From NCBI GenBank assembly GCA_037953745.1, contig JBAKBP010003078.1, forward strand, positions 1 through 64,000: a stretch of 64,000 nt of DNA, written 5' to 3'. Source of the stretch: Lithodes maja. Lineage: Eukaryota > Arthropoda > Malacostraca > Decapoda > Lithodidae. The translations under genes and the position numbers were made by a program. Below are positions 1-31,410 of the stretch, in pieces; the first letter of the stretch is position 1; each line of letters opens with the position of its first letter. Below the pieces are notes generated by a model. That model ran no database searches, had not been told where the DNA came from, and saw only the letters and a program-made list of their open reading frames with translations.

Positions 1-173
1 GGGGGTGTTTGGCGTGGAGGCTGGCTGTCTTGGATTACCTCCATGCTCTCCTCCTCACTCATCTGGGTCTCGTCTCCAAAGAAGTCTTCCAATCGGTTGT
101 CGTCTTCTTGCCTCTGGATTTTCTGTGGACTCTGCGACTTCCTGGTCTTTGGTGTTCGACTGGGTCCAGGCAT
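1..173 (-). CDS. Possible 5' end of an ORF running off the left edge (unrecognised)
   Basis: On the minus strand an ATG at 173-171 opens 57 codons that stay open to the window edge, starting MPGPSRTPKTRKSQSPQ and continuing with a strongly acidic stretch (GDETQMSEEESMEV). The basic-then-acidic, low-complexity style resembles the N-terminus of a retroelement ORF1, but no domain is visible. The length is short enough to be chance. Confidence 0.25.
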   Translation of the reverse strand, partial: MPGPSRTPKTRKSQSPQKIQRQEDDNRLEDFFGDETQMSEEESMEVIQDSQPPRQTP

Positions 174-1380
174 GGTGTAAAGGCGGTATAGGTGAGCGTA
201 GAGGTCAGGGTAGAGGCGCGGCGAGGGTGAGGGTGGTAGGTGTGCGTCGTTGGTGGTCTCATTGAAGACTGTTGGGGAGTGCGCTGCCTGGGGCCTATAT
301 ATAGGGGCCGTGTTGCCGTTCTGTTGGGAAAAATGTCTAGTATTTCTTGTCTGGTGGATGCGGCTGTTTTCGGTTCGACTTTTGTGTTGTCGGTTGGAGT
401 TTTCTGTTGTCGGTTACTTGTCCGGTCAAGTTGGCTCGACTCTTCTGCCACATTGGGTTCCGGGTGTTGTCATACGTCTGCACTCCTGTCAATGTGGTTG
501 GAGTCTGCTGTATGCGGCTGCATGCGGATGAATTCCGCTGTTGTCTGTTGTACTCGTATGACTCATATTTTTGCATAATTTTTAATTTTTTTATGCAAAT
601 TTATGCAAATTTATGCACACGACTTCAGCAGACTTCAGCAGACTTTTTCGGTTGTACTCGTGTCCGGCGGCTGTACTCTGGTGTATGCGGCAGTAGTCTT
701 TATGCTACACATGAAACACAATTCGAGCCGATATACACAAGGACTACAGCCGCATACAGAAGACTTGGTACGACTAGCGCCGACTAGAGCAGACTACTCC
801 CCGCATCCACCAGACAAATTTCAAGTCTGGCCCAAATTTCAAAACTGACAAACATTTTCGTCGCGGACCGCGACTTGACACGCATTGCCCGGACTTCACC
901 AGACTACAGACGACTACAGCCGCATGGGTAGGAATAGGTGCCGACTTTATGCCGCATGCAGCAGAGTCGCTACTCGGTTGCTTTCTGCTGCATTCGGCGC
1001 CCGAGTCCTGTATGTGTGAAAGGGGCATTACTCAGTTACTCAGTTACTTGTTCGTCAAGGGGAATCCACGCAATGCGAGCTAAGCTCATTATTATCACGC
1101 CTCCTTAACTGGGAATGTATTGCGTGAAATGCATGTTAAGTGTTTTTATGTACTGTTGGAATGGCTGTGGATGTGTGTGTAGTCTGTATTTAGCCAATTG
1201 GCGACAACGGAAACGAAGGCTTAGGGTGGATCTGTATGGTACCATTCTCACTATAGACGGTACCGTCTCGCCCGAAGGCTTAGGTAGCCATCAGCTTAGG
1301 TGAACCATAATTATGATACCCATCTCGCCTTGTACCATTTTTGCCAACCCCAGATGGGACGTCACAACGTCGTCCACTTA
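174..1380. other. Non-coding stretch with dispersed short motif copies
   Basis: I find no gene. The stretch 500-1020 contains several direct and inverted copies of a short motif like ACTACAGCCGCAT and its complement ATGCGGCTG, plus TTATGCAAAT tandem copies near 590-620. This may be the 5' region of an unrecognised repeat. Confidence 0.4.
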
Positions 1381-1522
1381 TTCCAGGTACCTATTTACAG
1401 CTAGGTGAACTGAGGCTAACACATGAAAGGAGACAAGCCCAATTTGTCTCCGCCCGGCCGGGGGATTGAACCCCCGACCCCTCGTGTGTGAGACGAGAGC
1501 TCTACCTACTAGGCTACGGGCT
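1380..1522 (-). mobile_element. tRNA-derived SINE, tRNA-Val(CAC)-like head
   Basis: Read on the minus strand, 1522-1452 looks like a tRNA: a GCCCGTA acceptor half partly pairing with the 3' end, a 5-bp anticodon stem CTCGT/ACGAG around loop CTCACAC (anticodon CAC), and a B box GGGTTCAATCC. A body containing GTGTTAGCCTCAGTTCACC follows. The T-stem has a mismatch and the acceptor pairing is imperfect, so this is a SINE rather than a functional tRNA gene. Similar SINEs are common in decapod sequence as I recall it. Confidence 0.65.
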
Positions 1523-1636
1523 GTGTGTGTGTGTGTGTGTGTGTGTGTTTACAAGTGTAATTGTATTACCATGTGCACCTGCTGAATAAACATGTGACTC
1601 ACTGGTTTATGCAAAGATATATTCAAAATACATTAA

Positions 1637-1851
1637 TCCTTTCGGTATACGATGGTGCGCCTCTCTATTTTATTCAAGCTATCGTTAGACGATAATATGC
1701 AGTTTATAAAGGACCTCTAGCAATGTAAGGGGACATAACCAACTAAATAATGCCTCTGACGCCCACAAATCTTTCCTAAGCTGAATATAATTGCATAATG
1801 TGAGCTAGAATAAATGTTTAAAATGCGTCATAATCCTCAAGGGGAAAATAA
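1637..1851. mobile_element. Diverged TTAA-flanked MITE (family A), copy 1
   Basis: Flanked by TTAA (1633-1636 and 1852-1855). It shares family-A features with the copies at 13747, 17465 and 19011: near the left end CGGTATAC..., internally TCCTAAGCTGAATATAATTG and AGCTAGAATAAA. More diverged than the others. Confidence 0.5.
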
Positions 1852-1892
1852 TTAAACAAAGGCTCCTCGTTTGATAATTTTACTGTATATTA

Positions 1893-1980
1893 TTATGTTC
1901 TCTCCACTAACCAACTTTACTCCTAAACTCGATTAATGAAATTAACAAACACATGTGGCAGTCCGGGGATTCGAACCTAA
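1893..1980 (-). mobile_element. Truncated tRNA-like SINE (family G)
   Basis: Contains TATGTTCTCTCCACTAACCA and GGCAGTCCGGGGATTCGAACC, the same as the ends of the copies at 14071, 14399 and 17930. The tRNA-like head is cut off where a TA-rich tract begins. Confidence 0.6.
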
Positions 1981-2004
1981 ATATATACAGTATATATATA
2001 TAAT

Positions 2005-2170
2005 ATATGCTAAATATCCACAGGGAAGGAAGGAAAATAAACACGGAGTCCCAAGCGCTTTCGTGTATTACATCTTCAGGGTCCTCTGTCCCCTGAAGAT
2101 GTAATGCACGAAAGCACTTGGGACTCTGTGTTTATTTTCCTTCCTTCCCTGTGGATATTTAGCATATTAT
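2005..2170. repeat. Near-perfect hairpin, ~70-bp arms
   Basis: GCTAAATATCCACAGGGAAG at the left is the reverse complement of the right end, and pairing continues through GGAAAATAAACAC, GTCCCAAGCGCTTTCGTG and CATCTTCAGGG to a loop of about 8 nt, with only a few mismatches. Confidence 0.8.
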
Positions 2171-2199
2171 AAGTTCACGTGTTGCTTTGACTTTCTTGC

Positions 2200-2228
2200 A
2201 TATATATATATACCGGTATATATATATA

Positions 2229-2289
<61 letters not shown>

Positions 2290-2310
2290 TATATATATAT
2301 ATTTTTTTTA
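2200..2310. repeat. (TA)n microsatellite with CCGG island
   Basis: Long alternating TA interrupted by ACCGGTATA and TACTGTATA. Confidence 0.9.
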
Positions 2311-2329
2311 TGTATTTATTTATTTATTT

Positions 2330-2645
2330 ACGTTGTTGTTGTTCCCCAAGCTGCCTGGCCGAACAGCCCCAAGGCCCCGAGCAAGGCCAAGGCCATAACC
2401 GAGCGCCCCCACAGAATCCTCCCTGCCGACCACAATAAAGCCTGGGTGACCGAAGCCACTCCTTGGCGGGGAGCTGAGAAGGGTGCGGAAATGCCCGGGA
2501 AACCAAAGCCCCACCCAGGGCCCTGTGCCCCTCAGCAATTATGAAGAGAAAGTTGAGGGGCAAAGGAAAAATGTGACGCTTTGGCTTCCAATCTTGGTAG
2601 ATTGGGAGGTAAATCCACGGAAGAGACTTGAGATCTAGAAAATAT
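2330..2645. other. Unrecognised GC-rich stretch
   Basis: Begins with (GTT)n and TTCCCCAAGCTGCC. Open on the minus strand in overlapping frames but with no domain I recognise; probably part of a repeat. Confidence 0.3.
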
Positions 2646-2723
2646 ATAAGTAAAAGGAACAGTCAGAGTAAGCTATGGGTATGGCAGAGATCGCTCAGTT
2701 CTCACTCTGATAGACCAGCCCAT

Positions 2724-3252
2724 TTATTATATGTATTTATGTATATACCGGTATTTATTATATGTATTTATGTATATACCGGTATTTATTATATGTATTT
2801 ATGCATATACCGGTATTTATTATATGTATTTATGTATATACCGGCATTTATTATATGTATTTATGTATATACCGGTATTTATTATATGTATTTATGTATA
2901 TACCGGTATTTATTATATGTATTTATGTATATACCGGTATTTATTATATGTATTTATGTATATACCGGTATTTATTATATGTATTTATGTATATACCGGT
3001 ATGTATTTTATGTATTTATGTATATACCGGTATTTATTATATGTATTTATGTATATACCGGTATGTATTATATGTATTTATGTATATACCGGTATTTATT
3101 ATATGTATTTATGTATATACCGGTATTTATTATATGTATGTATGTATATACCGGTATTTATTATATGTATTTATGTATATACCGGTATTTATTATATGTA
3201 TTTATGTATATACCGGTATTTATTATATGTATTTATGTATATACCGGTATTT
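2724..3252. repeat. 31-bp minisatellite with CCGG, ~17 copies
   Basis: The unit TTATGTATATACCGGTATTT plus ATTATATGTAT is repeated head to tail with few substitutions. Because 31 is not a multiple of 3 and the unit has no stop in any forward frame, all three plus frames are open; this is not coding evidence. Confidence 0.95.
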
Positions 3253-3281
3253 ATTTATTGATTTGTTTATTTGTGCTTCAG

Positions 3282-23663
<20,382 letters not shown>

Positions 23664-24340
23664 CTCTATCACTGCTCTATTTCACTCACTGTTTTATCTC
23701 TCATACTCACACTGCTCTAACTTTCATATTCACACTACTCTAACCTCACACATCTCTTAACTCTATCACTGCTCTATTTCCCTCACTGTTCTATCTCTCA
23801 TACTCACACAGCTCTAACTTTCCTATTCACACTTCTCTAACTCTCGCACTGCTCTAATTCTCACTCACACAACTCTCTCACATTCACACTATTCTAACTC
23901 TCGCACTACTCTAATTCTCACTCACACAACTCTCTCACATTCACACTATTCTAACTCTCGCACTACTCTAATTCTCACTCACACAACTCTCACATTCACA
24001 CTATTCTAACTCTCGCACTACTCTAATTCTCACTCACACAACTCTCACATTCACACTATTCTAACTCTCGCACTACTCTAATTCTCACTCACACAACTCT
24101 CACATTCACACTATTCTAACTCTCGCACTCCTCTAATTCTCACTCACACAACTCTCATATTCACACTATTCTAACTCTTGCACTACTCTAATTCTCACTT
24201 ACACAACTCTCTCACATTCACTCTATTCAAACTCTCGCACTACTCTAATTCTCACTCACACAACTCTCTCACATTCACACTATTCTAACTCTCACACTAC
24301 TCTAATTCTCACTCTACTCTAACTCTCACTCTTGGTTGGT
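23664..24340 (+). repeat. 3' UTR minisatellite, ~60-bp unit
   Basis: Directly after the stop codon, a unit of the form ACTCTCGCACTACTCTAATT plus CTCACTCACACAACTCTC and CACATTCACACTATTCTA repeats about ten times with small changes. If the gene is transcribed to a distal poly(A) site this lies in its 3' UTR. A possible AATAAA lies near 25457; I cannot show it is used. Confidence 0.8.
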
Positions 24341-24354
24341 GGAGCTGTGCAATA

Positions 24355-25270
24355 ATTGGGTCACCCTCTATTTAGGGGTTTGACCCCTACGGGAACCCCT
24401 ATTGTAATCATTAAACCCGGTTATTCATCCAAATTCTTCTTACACGCCGGTTTTGACGCAATAACTCCAGAACCGCTTTTTGGATCGGGATCAAACTTTC
24501 ACAAAAGGTGCGTTTTTGTATTGGGCAACTTTTGATATGCTAAACATCCGACATGGCGGCCAAACAGGTTCGTGGCAGCCGATTTCCCGAAAAACTTGAC
24601 GCCTAAATACCGTCTCTCCCACTCATAGGAAACGATTGGGCTTTGGCATATGGACTCCCCTACTAATGCTCCGCAAATGTTATAGAGAAGGTTTTGCTTT
24701 TGCACGTGGGTTTTTTCCCGGCAATCTTGAAAAAACCTCTAATTCCACATCTTGAAAACTGCGCCGATGATCAAAGCCATGCTTGCGTAGTTGGGTGAGG
24801 CTCGCGATTCCCAACGTTTTGATACCAAAAGAATATAAATGGGTGGAATAGTTTGGCCGCAGCATTGAAAACTGTCTATTCTTAAATCACTTTAAAACCG
24901 TATTCGTTACCCACACAAAGTTTACCGTCTACAGTCTATAGGCTTCCACGCATCCCCCAGTTTTGCTTAATAACATAGTCGATTTATTATTCAGATCTAT
25001 TATTTTTTTTTATTTAACTCTCTCAAAACAGTTCGAGTCCCTACGAATTCCACCAATTATTTAGCCAACCTACCTATACATACCTACCCTACCAAATAAT
25101 AATGATAATTCAAATTTATTTTTGGTGAATAGCAGAGTATTGGCTAAGGCTTTTAACAATTCCTCCCTTTGCCAAATGCTTTGTTTAATAACAATGATAT
25201 GGACCTTCAGAGTTTGACAATTGCCCGTGTGACAGCCTTCACCAAGGTGTAAAAGAGGAGAGCCCACTCA
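24355..25270. repeat. Dispersed ~0.9-kb repeat, copy 1
   Basis: From CTACGGGAACCCCTATTGTA through CGGCCAAACAGGTTCGTGGC, GCCGATTTCCCGAAAAACTT and TCACCCAACTACGCAAGCAT-complement text to ACCTTCAGAGTTTGACAATT. A second copy in the same orientation is at 45408-46165. Minus-strand frames are partly open but I recognise no domain and the frames are broken differently in the two copies. Confidence 0.85.
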
Positions 25271-26308
25271 ATGTAATAAATCTGTTCTACAGCGACGGTG
25301 GTGCCTCTAGAGGCCAATATGTGATAACATGTTGATCAAGCCATTTGTTTCCCTCTTGATATTATTTATACAAACTAAGATGATACTCTGCTGAAGACCA
25401 CTTGCATGTACAGTATATAGTGTGTCAATGTACGAACAATAAGGAATTCTGAAGAATAAAACGCCTCCTCCCCATTCAGTTAATGCCTGGCGGATTTTGT
25501 TTATACCTATGAGCCGCTTGGCGGCGCTGGGTGTCGGGGAAATACACCTAAGCCTATTGAAGAGGACAATCCTTTCCTAATGCTCCTTTCCTTGCCTTGA
25601 CCCTGCTATTACGAACTTTATGCTGACATAAACCTTATCTGCCCATAATAATTATGATTTAGGCTTTCAATCCTACTCCATCCTACACATAACTCACTGC
25701 CATAATTTAATATAACTAGTTTGGACAAGTGTAGCTAAAATATAGACTATATAACAAGAAGTCTGGGTTGGAGTCCCTTTGCGCATGTAGTTAGTTAGCA
25801 AGAGAGGGAGTGACTGTATCGCTAGATTCCTTTCTCAAAAGCCGCTAGAATATCCTCTCGATATTGAATAAATGCAAACCATCTCTAGAATGATGCCACA
25901 ACACTGGAATGTTTTTTGTTGGTTTGTTTTGCATGTTTTACAATGTACAATGGTTCTAGATATTTATAGAGTATCCCTGGGAGTTATGGGAAAATGGTAG
26001 CTAAATTGAAGTACTGTATGTAGTGTTTTAAGATGTAGCGTTAAAGTAGCTATTGGCAACACTGACTTACATATTTATCGCTTTCGTGTCTTTGAATATT
26101 TCGTATATACTTCACTATTGGATGTAATCATACACATACAGCTTATCATATTAAACTCAGAGATTCCTCATTCGAAGTATATCCAAATATGATGTATGTA
26201 TTTGAGCTTTGTGATACAAACCTCTATATATTTTATGAAAATACGTAATTGAACCTGCGCAGCTTTGTTTGTTTACCAGTTCGGGCCAATTACAAGACAA
26301 GACTACCC
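25271..26308. other. Unrecognised stretch, no gene seen
   Basis: AT-rich. Includes CTAGATTCCTTTCTCAAAAG and GTTTTGCATGTTTTACAATG near 25820-25950, which match the tandem units at 46203-46748, so the shared block with the 45-46-kb region extends here in decayed form. Confidence 0.5.
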
Positions 26309-27195
26309 TGTAATGATTATATAATTATATTATATAGGCTACAATATTATATTATTATATTACTGATATGTAGGCTATATTACTACATTAATATATCTTA
26401 TACTGTATAGTGATATTGGAATATATTATACATTATGTTTAACCCGGGAGCTGCGGGGAGACTCTTAAGAGTTCCCCCGGTGGACTGCGGGAAGACTCTT
26501 GAGAGTAAGTAAAATAAAAAATCAACTTTTGACATCGAAAAACAAATATTTTGTTTATTTTTATTTTTGTATTTTTTTATTTTTTTTTGGCCCCTGGGCC
26601 ATGCAAAATCTCAGTCCTCTACCTCCCCTCCTTCCCCACTTTCCTCCTCTCCTTCAGTTATCACCTATTTTCCCTATTATTCCCTTATTCTGAGGTATAT
26701 TTTCGTGCTAACATTAGCGAGTTGCAAGCAGGGTGTTGTCATCACTGATGGCAAGCGAGTGCAAGAGAGAGAGAGAGAGAGAGAGTATCGATCGACTGTG
26801 TCTCAGTGGCCTTGGGGGAAATTGGCGGGAAAGCAGTTTGCCTCACCCATACATTATACAACTCGCGGGCTATATCTCCGATTTTGACCATCCAAACGCT
26901 GTTTTCACTCGTTTTATTGTTGTTTCAGGTTAATACCTTTATAATCAACCTATAATAGGCGCATATGGATAATTATTAATGCTTTTAATGGTACAATGAA
27001 TATTTTAGTGACGGAAACACCTCAAATACGTCAGCACAGGGGGACGTTTTCAATTACCCCCATGCGCACTTGTTAGGTTAAAAGACTAGAATTACGGATG
27101 TTGAGTTATCTACTATTATTGGAACATGACTGTTCAGTTTGATTGCCATCCTCTCTATATTATGGCTGTATAAGACTCCACAATGAAAAATATTA
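26309..27195 (+). repeat. 5' LTR of Gypsy element 1, split by a MITE
   Basis: LTR pieces 26309-26442 and 27078-27195 rejoin at a TTAA shared with the uninterrupted sequence CATTATGTTTAAAAGACTAG of the 3' LTR. Relative to the 3' LTR it also lacks ~30 bp between two GTTTGA repeats. The end near 27195 is approximate. Confidence 0.85.
26443..27077. mobile_element. 635-bp TTAA-flanked MITE (family H), copy 1, inside 5' LTR
   Basis: Flanked by TTAA (26439-26442 and 27078-27081); the empty site is visible in the 3' LTR. Left end CCCGGGAGCTGCGGGGAGAC; right end complement CCTAACAAGTGCGCATGGGG; the TIR match is weak. Sub-terminal duplication of a palindrome (ACTCTTAAGAGT and ACTCTTGAGAGT, each with CTGCGGG). 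No transposase. TTAA target suggests piggyBac-type mobilisation. Second copy inverted at 42738-43366. Confidence 0.88.
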
Positions 27196-27274
27196 TATGG
27201 GGTCAGGTGTGCGAACGTCCCAAGAGCACGAAGATATATATATAAGCTGTGTAAACAAGAAGAAACAGCCAAAT

Positions 27275-28195
27275 ATGGACAGTGACCGACGACTCCCGGG
27301 ACCTCTAGACCTGCAAGGTAACACAGCTGAGAACTGGAGACGATTTCGCCAAGAATTTGAAATATATCTTCTCAGTTCAGAAAAAGATGGCAAGAAAGAT
27401 GGAGTAAAGATTGCTATTTTGTTGCACTGTGGTGGAAGAGAGTTGCTGGATATTTACAACACTTTACCCATTTATGATAACGGGAAGAAGGACTACGAGA
27501 AGTTGCTAGAGGCGCTGCAGAAGTATTTTGAACCCAAGAAATACAAAACTTATGAGCGGTATTTATTCAACACTAGAGTGCAACAACCTGATGAAACCAT
27601 TGATAGTTTTGTTACCGATCTTAGAAAGAGGGCAAAGAACTGTGATTTTAGTACACTTCAAGATGAATTGATTAGAGACAGAATTATTTGTGGTATTAAC
27701 AATGAACACTTGCGAGGACGGCTACTAAGACATGGAGATTTTTCTTTGGAGGAGGTAATACAACTTTGTAGGACCCAAGAAGCCAGTGAAGAACAACTGA
27801 AGGAGCTCAGTACTACTGTGAATAATGTATCTATTAATGCAGTGAAGGCCAAGACAAAAGATTTCCACTCATCATCAACAAGATCACAAGCTACTCAACG
27901 AAAATTTAAATTTTGTGGCTTTGGACATGTATTTGTACGTATTCACTGCCCAGCAAACAACAAGGACTGTCTAAGATGTGGGAGAAGAGGACATTTCCAG
28001 AGTAGATGTGACAACTTTGGACCACGGCACACAACAGAAAGGAAGATCAAGCAATTAAGCCAGGACAAAGACTACTCAGATTCATCGGATGGTGAAGAAA
28101 AACAGGTGGGGGGCCTCCGCATTCTGAAGAAAAATGTCTGTCAATACTGTCTTCAGGGTGTCCTCCTGCCAGCCCTGGAACCAAGAAGAAGATGA
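27275..28195 (+). pseudogene. Gag of Gypsy element 1
   Basis: Start chosen at ATG 27275, after which Gag-like text begins (NWRRFRQEFEIYL). About 306 codons: capsid-like region with YFEPKKYKTYERY and FVTDLRKRAKNC, then two zinc-knuckle-like motifs. The first lacks its first cysteine (KFCGFGHVFVRIHC), the second is complete (CLRCGRRGHFQSRC). The end overlaps the PR frame (28134), consistent with ancestral -1 frameshifting. Confidence 0.85.
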
Positions 28196-28607
28196 TCTAT
28201 TAACTCTAAAAATCCTTGATCTAAACATTTCATTTCAAATTGATACTGGTGCCCAAGTTAGTGTATTACCTAAGCTAATCTATGATAAATTAAGAGATAA
28301 ACCTAATTTACAACATACAAAGACTGTACTCGTTGCCTTTAATGGTAGCAAAATCAAACCCATTGGGAAGTGTAAATTGCTTTGCTCCTATGGTTCTAAT
28401 AAATACCAGCTGATCTGTTATGTAGTGAAAGCAACATGTGTACCTTTGTTGAGTAAAAATACATGTAAGTTGTTGGGTGCCATAAAGTTTATGAACAAGG
28501 TAAATTCTGAAGTAGAATCTGGAAATCAAAACAGTCTAGTAGCAAAGTATTCTGATGTGTTTGAAGGGTTAGGATGTCTGGATGATGAATTACATTTAGT
28601 CCAGTAG
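28134..28607 (+). pseudogene. Protease segment of Gypsy element 1
   Basis: Retroviral-type aspartic protease with FQIDTGAQVSVLP. The frame stops at 28607 near LVQ, and the RT frame resumes within a few bases after a single-base frame change near 28600. Confidence 0.85.
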
Positions 28608-28624
28608 CTCACCCTCCCCGTAAG

Positions 28625-29926
28625 ATGCCAGTGGATTTGAGAGAGAGACTGAAGAATGAACTAGATGAAATGGAAAAACAAGGAGTAATCATTGGAGAAA
28701 GTAATCCCACGGATTGGGTTGACAGTATGGTTGTTGTGGATAAAGGAAATAAGATGAGAGTATGCCTGGACCCTAAAGATTTAAATAACGCTTTAAAAAG
28801 ACAGCACTATCCATTGCCAACCATCGAAGAGGTATCTACTAGACTAGCTGGTGCTAAATTATTTTCTGTATTGGATGCAACCAAAGGATTTTGGCAAATT
28901 AAACTTGATAAAGATTCCTCTAAACTGCTCACATTTAACACATGTTTTGAGAGGTATCGATATTTGAGGTTACCCTTTGGGATTAGTCCTGCTCCAGAAA
29001 TCTATCATGACCTTTTTGATGATCTGATGGGGGTAGAGATAATTATGGATGATATACTAGTTTATGAAACTTCAGAAGCTGAACATTATGAAAGGCTAGA
29101 CAAAGTATTGCAAAGATGCAGAGAGAGAAACTTAAAACTAAATTCAAGTAAGCTCAAACTAAAAACAAATAGAGTAGAGTACATCGAGCACACATTAACT
29201 TCAGATGGGCTAAAACCAGACCCTCAAAAGATAGAGACCATTTGTAAATTTCCTGCCCCTAAAGATAAACAAGAATTGCTAAGATTTATGGGAATGATAA
29301 ATTATCTGGCAAAGTTTGTGCCAAATATGTCTATGAGCAATGAGCCTCTGAGAAGATTGTTGGAAAAGGACACAGATTATGTCTGGGGAAGTGACCAGGA
29401 GAAATGTTTTCAGACACTAAAGCAGGTGGTTAGTGAAGCCCCTGTTTTGAAATTCTATGATGTTAAGAAACCTATAACACTGACTGTTGATGCTTCAGGT
29501 TTTGCTGTAGGGGCATGTATTCTTCAGGATGATAAACCTGTTGTATATGCTGCTAAATCTCTTACCAAAACTCAACAAAACTATGCTCAGATAGAGAAGG
29601 AATTATTAGCTATTGTATTTGGGGCAGAGAAATTCCACACATATTTGTATGGTAAGAGTGAAGTACTTGTAGAAACTGATCACAAGCCTTTGAAAAGTAT
29701 ATTTAAGAAATCTTTGTCTTCTGCTCCTCCTAGGTTACAAAGAATGCTTCTCAGACTGCAGAAATACTACTTAGATGTAAAATATAAGAAGGGTAAAGAG
29801 ATGTATATAGCGGATACCTTGAGTAGAGTAAACTGGACAGAAGAATTGGACGATGGTGATTATGAAGTCAATGTAAATTTTGTGTCTAGTAATGTACAGT
29901 CAGATGTCACGGATAGGTTTATGTGA
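28625..29926 (+). pseudogene. RT-RNase H segment of Gypsy element 1
   Basis: RT with VCLDPKDLN, LFSVLDATKGFWQI (first catalytic Asp) and IIMDDILVY (catalytic DD). RNase H follows with LTVDASGFAVGACIL, EKELLAIVFG and ETDHKPL. 433 open codons with no internal stop, but the frame ends before IN. Confidence 0.9.
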
Positions 29927-30081
29927 TTTCAAAGAGCAAACCAAGAATGACAGAGTAATGCAAATTTTGAGAGAAGCCACTCTAGAGGGGTGGCCTGATA
30001 GTAAGAAAGAAGCACATATAGGCTAGAAATCCATGCATTCTGGAATTTCAGAGATTAAATTAGCTACTGTATAGTGATGGT

Positions 30082-30711
30082 TTGTTACATAAAATGGACA
30101 GAATCATAGTTCCCAAGCAGCTGAGAAGCAAGGTTTTGAATCATATTCATAAGTCTCATCAAGGTATTGAGAAGTCCTTGAGGTTAGCCAGAGACCTGGT
30201 TTACTGGCCAATGATGGTAGCTGAAATAAAAGACCTTATTAGATCGTGTGACACCTGTAATGCATATGGTAACGAACAAGCCAAAGAACCTCTCATGACA
30301 CATGAAATTCCAAACCTACCCTGGCAGAAACTTGGAGCAGACTTATTTGAATTAAATGGTAAACAATATCTTTTGCTTGTTGATTACTACAGCAAATATT
30401 GTGAATTTGACAGGTTAGAAAATACTTGTTCAAGCACTGTTGTGAGACACTGTAAATCCCATTTCTCTAGACATGGCATTCCTCAAACATTACATAGTAA
30501 TAATGGTCCTCAGTTTATTGCTAAAGAGTTCAAATATTTATGTAAGACTTATTGTATTGTACATACCACATCATCTCCTTACCACCCTAAAAGTAACGGC
30601 CTTGCAGAAAAAAAGTGTTCAAACAGTGAAGAGATTAATGATGAAGGCTACCAAAGAGAACAAAGATCCTTATCTCAGTGTTCTGGACGACAGAAAACAC
30701 TCCTGTTGTAG
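30082..30711 (+). pseudogene. Integrase segment of Gypsy element 1, catalytic Asp lost
   Basis: HHCC zinc-binding region (HIHKSHQGIEKS ... CDTCNAYG) then a core with LGADLFEL. The second catalytic Asp, expected in SDNGPQF, reads SNNGPQF. SNGLAEK supplies the Glu. The C-terminal part continues in shifted frames to about 31325. Confidence 0.87.
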
Positions 30712-31410
30712 GGACAGCAAGTCCTTCGCAGTTATTGTTTGGAAGGAGAACCCGAACTACACTCCCTACCTCTGATAAATTACTACAGCCTCAAACACAA
30801 GATCCTCTGACCATAAAAAACTTATTGAAGGAGTCACAAGTTAAACAGAAGCTGTATTATGATAGAAACTCCAAGGCATTATCGGAAACTTGAGGAAGGG
30901 GATGTAGTTAGAGTCAATGATGGGTTAAGTCGGGAATCAAAGAAAGCTGTAGTTATTTCTCCTAGATCATACTTAGTTAAAGACAATGTGGACATATATA
31001 TAGGAGGAATAGACGTCATCTAACTAAAACCCATGAAAAGCCTAATGATGATACCAATTTAGAATTTGATGATTGTGACAGAAGAATGGATGTGTCAGGC
31101 TATGCACCCAGATTAATGACGCCTCACAATTCAAGTGTTAGATCTCGATTAAGTGGAGATAATCTGCAAGCATGTAGTGGGGAAAGAAATAATAGGCCTA
31201 CACCATGTATTAGCCCTAGTGAAAACAGTGACTGTGTAGGCCCATCTAGTAATAGCACTGGGCAGAGGGAAACCAGGACCAAAAGTGGTAGACTGGTGTG
31301 CCCCCCTAAGAAATTAGATTTATGAACTAATCCTATTAATTTGCAGTATCAAGGAATCAAACTATTTAATGTCTTATGTTATCATTTTGTTTTATTTATA
31401 AAAGGGAAGA

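Noticed and set aside
1452..1522. Functional tRNA-Val gene
   Set aside because: T-stem and acceptor mismatches, and it is followed by a SINE-type body.
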